A model generated the notes under the pieces. The model did not search any database and was not told the origin of the DNA. It saw only the letters and a program-made list of their open reading frames with translations. Of a DNA stretch of 24,289 nucleotides, positions 23,200 to 24,289 are shown piece after piece. Source of the DNA: Bacteroidota bacterium (GTDB lineage Bacteria > Bacteroidota > Bacteroidia > Chitinophagales > Chitinophagaceae). The DNA is taken from the NCBI GenBank assembly GCA_023436425.1, contig JAEZJD010000173.1, forward strand, positions 1 through 24,289, read 5' to 3'. Both the position numbers and the translations under genes were made by a program. Each line of letters begins with the position of its first letter. Within the stretch, counting starts at the first letter, position 1.

Positions 23200-24289
23200 A
23201 TACCAAGTTGCTCTAATACCTTCCTTTCCGGTGTAGCAGGATACGTCTGTTTAAATATTTCAAAGCTTGCTCTGCCGAATTCTTCCCATTTATCTTGATT
23301 TTTCCATGCTCGTTCAAGCACATCGCGTATTTGTGCAATTGACGCGTTTTCAGCAACAAATCCATTTATATTTTCCTGTACCCATTCGGGCAAATCGCCT
23401 ACATCGCTCACCACAACAGGCCTGCTCATTGCCATCGCTTCGGCAACACTCAAAGGCATGGCATCAACATGTGTTATTTGCAACACCAAATTGGCCGTCT
23501 GCAAAACTTCCCGGACGTTCGTGGTTTGACCTTTTAATAATATCTTTTCCGAAAGGTGAAAACGATCAATTAACGCCTGCAAATCAGTTTTGTCGGGGCC
23601 TTCTCCATACAAATGCAGTGTCCAGCTTCTGCTTTTCCAGTTGTCGGAAGCAAGCGCAATAATAAGATTGTCCTGTGCTTTTCTGCTGACATCTAATGCG
23701 GCCAACACTACGAACACAGGCGATGTATTTCGCGGATATTCAGTGATGCGCGAAGGTGAGGGGAAAGTTATCGGATTGGTGAGAATATCTGCATGACTAA
23801 CTGTTACGTGCAGCTGTTGTTCTAAATAAGTTTTGATTCGTGCGGATGCAAACAGATTTTTCGATGAATGAGAGATCCATCTCTTCATGTGCAAGGTCTT
23901 TAGGCGAGAAAACCTTTCCGAAGAATTGTAATTGTGAAACAGTAACGCATACTCCGGCAGCCGTTTAAATAAGTTTTTCCATTGCCAAGTGTAAACTTCG
24001 AAGCCGCCCAGGTTCACGACGACGAAATCGTATGATGCAAATGGAATGTCATTCATAATTTTTGACGCTTTCCATTTCGATATTTTATACTGTAGCCGCT
24101 GAAATATAGAAGCCTTTGCCCTGCCATCATTCGGAAGCAGATGTACCACGCAGCCGCAGTTGCGCAGTCGTTGAATCTTTTCTTCTTTTTCCTTCCAGTT
24201 GTAGACTGCGCATCCAACTTTGTAATTGTTTTTTGCTGCATACACAGCCGTATTAAACCACAGTTCCTCACTGCCGCCCCATGCAGCCC
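23196..24289 (-). CDS. Family 4 glycosyltransferase, 5' end cut by window edge
   Basis: A GT-B glycosyltransferase, probably for envelope polysaccharide or glycan synthesis. The frame stays open upstream of the GTG at 24245 to the window end and there encodes AAWGGSEELWFNTAVYAA. This contains the GGSE acceptor/nucleotide-side motif of GT4 enzymes, so the true start lies outside the window. About 364 residues are visible. The C-terminal half has VSRKAQDNLIIAL, LHLYGEGPDKTDLQALI, LKGQTTNVREVLQTANLVLQ and AMPLSVAEAMAMSRPVVVSDVGDLPEWV, the sugar-nucleotide binding region. In the EX7E motif the first Glu appears replaced by Asp (D-x7-E). The donor and acceptor cannot be inferred. Confidence 0.92.
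   Translation of the reverse strand, partial: AAWGGSEELWFNTAVYAAKNNYKVGCAVYNWKEKEEKIQRLRNCGCVVHLLPNDGRAKASIFQRLQYKISKWKASKIMNDIPFASYDFVVVNLGGFEVYTWQWKNLFKRLPEYALLFHNYNSSERFSRLKTLHMKRWISHSSKNLFASARIKTYLEQQLHVTVSHADILTNPITFPSPSRITEYPRNTSPVFVVLAALDVSRKAQDNLIIALASDNWKSRSWTLHLYGEGPDKTDLQALIDRFHLSEKILLKGQTTNVREVLQTANLVLQITHVDAMPLSVAEAMAMSRPVVVSDVGDLPEWVQENINGFVAENASIAQIRDVLERAWKNQDKWEEFGRASFEIFKQTYPATPERKVLEQLGI

Noticed and set aside
24053..24271. Separate 72-residue minus-strand ORF, and a GTG start at 24245 for the glycosyltransferase
   Set aside because: The 72-residue frame is a shadow. The glycosyltransferase frame continues open to the window end with the GGSE motif upstream of 24245, so the gene is cut by the edge rather than starting there.
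1..24289. Defence system, prophage, IS element, integron or CRISPR array
   Set aside because: No transposase, integrase, Cas, restriction or toxin-like protein and no array or terminal repeats are visible; all large frames are accounted for by housekeeping or envelope genes.

Overview
The window looks like chromosomal DNA from a member of the Bacteroidota, most probably a Chitinophagaceae-type sphingobacterium (an inference from protein style, not a search). The basis is a SusC/SusD pair with a BT_3987-like lipoprotein, a multidomain TPR-PD40-OmpA protein of PorE type, a fused alpha-beta E1 dehydrogenase, almost no Shine-Dalgarno sequences, and several TAnnTTTG-like elements (the Bacteroidota -7 promoter motif) close to start codons. 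No tRNA, rRNA, CRISPR array, phage, IS element or integrase is visible. No gap between genes exceeds about 260 bases.

Layout. Bases 1-4235 are on the minus strand and read right to left: folD, queE, the PorE-like OmpA-family gene, then dprA (cut by the left edge). A divergent gap of about 250 bases follows. On the plus strand come a 270-residue outer-membrane barrel gene (4489-5301), overlapping by ATGA with a 675-residue helix-hairpin-helix plus barrel gene (5298-7325). Next is the nutrient-uptake triad susC-susD-BT_3987-like lipoprotein (7496-13154), closed by a strong terminator, then a DUF3467 gene. radC (minus) converges on it. A 61-residue membrane ORF, prs, rplY (ctc), a terminator, pth (TTG start), a fumarylacetoacetase-family gene, the fused E1 gene, a DUF2905 gene and typA/bipA follow on the plus strand. 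After the typA terminator come an M48 metallopeptidase gene and a 70-residue CxxC membrane protein gene. The latter shares its stop bases with a convergent family 4 glycosyltransferase gene cut by the right edge.

Functionally this is mostly a housekeeping backbone: one-carbon metabolism (folD), queuosine precursor (queE), PRPP synthesis (prs), translation (rplY, pth, typA), repair or recombination (radC, dprA) and 2-oxoacid oxidation (E1). Envelope genes are set into it: a SusCD importer with no visible regulator or hydrolase, a PorE-like peptidoglycan anchor, and a two-gene barrel operon. I see no clear-cut new defence or mobile system. The parts that look least explained are the coupled barrel/HhH-barrel pair, the M48 plus CxxC-protein neighbourhood, and the very short leaders implied by the promoter-like motifs.
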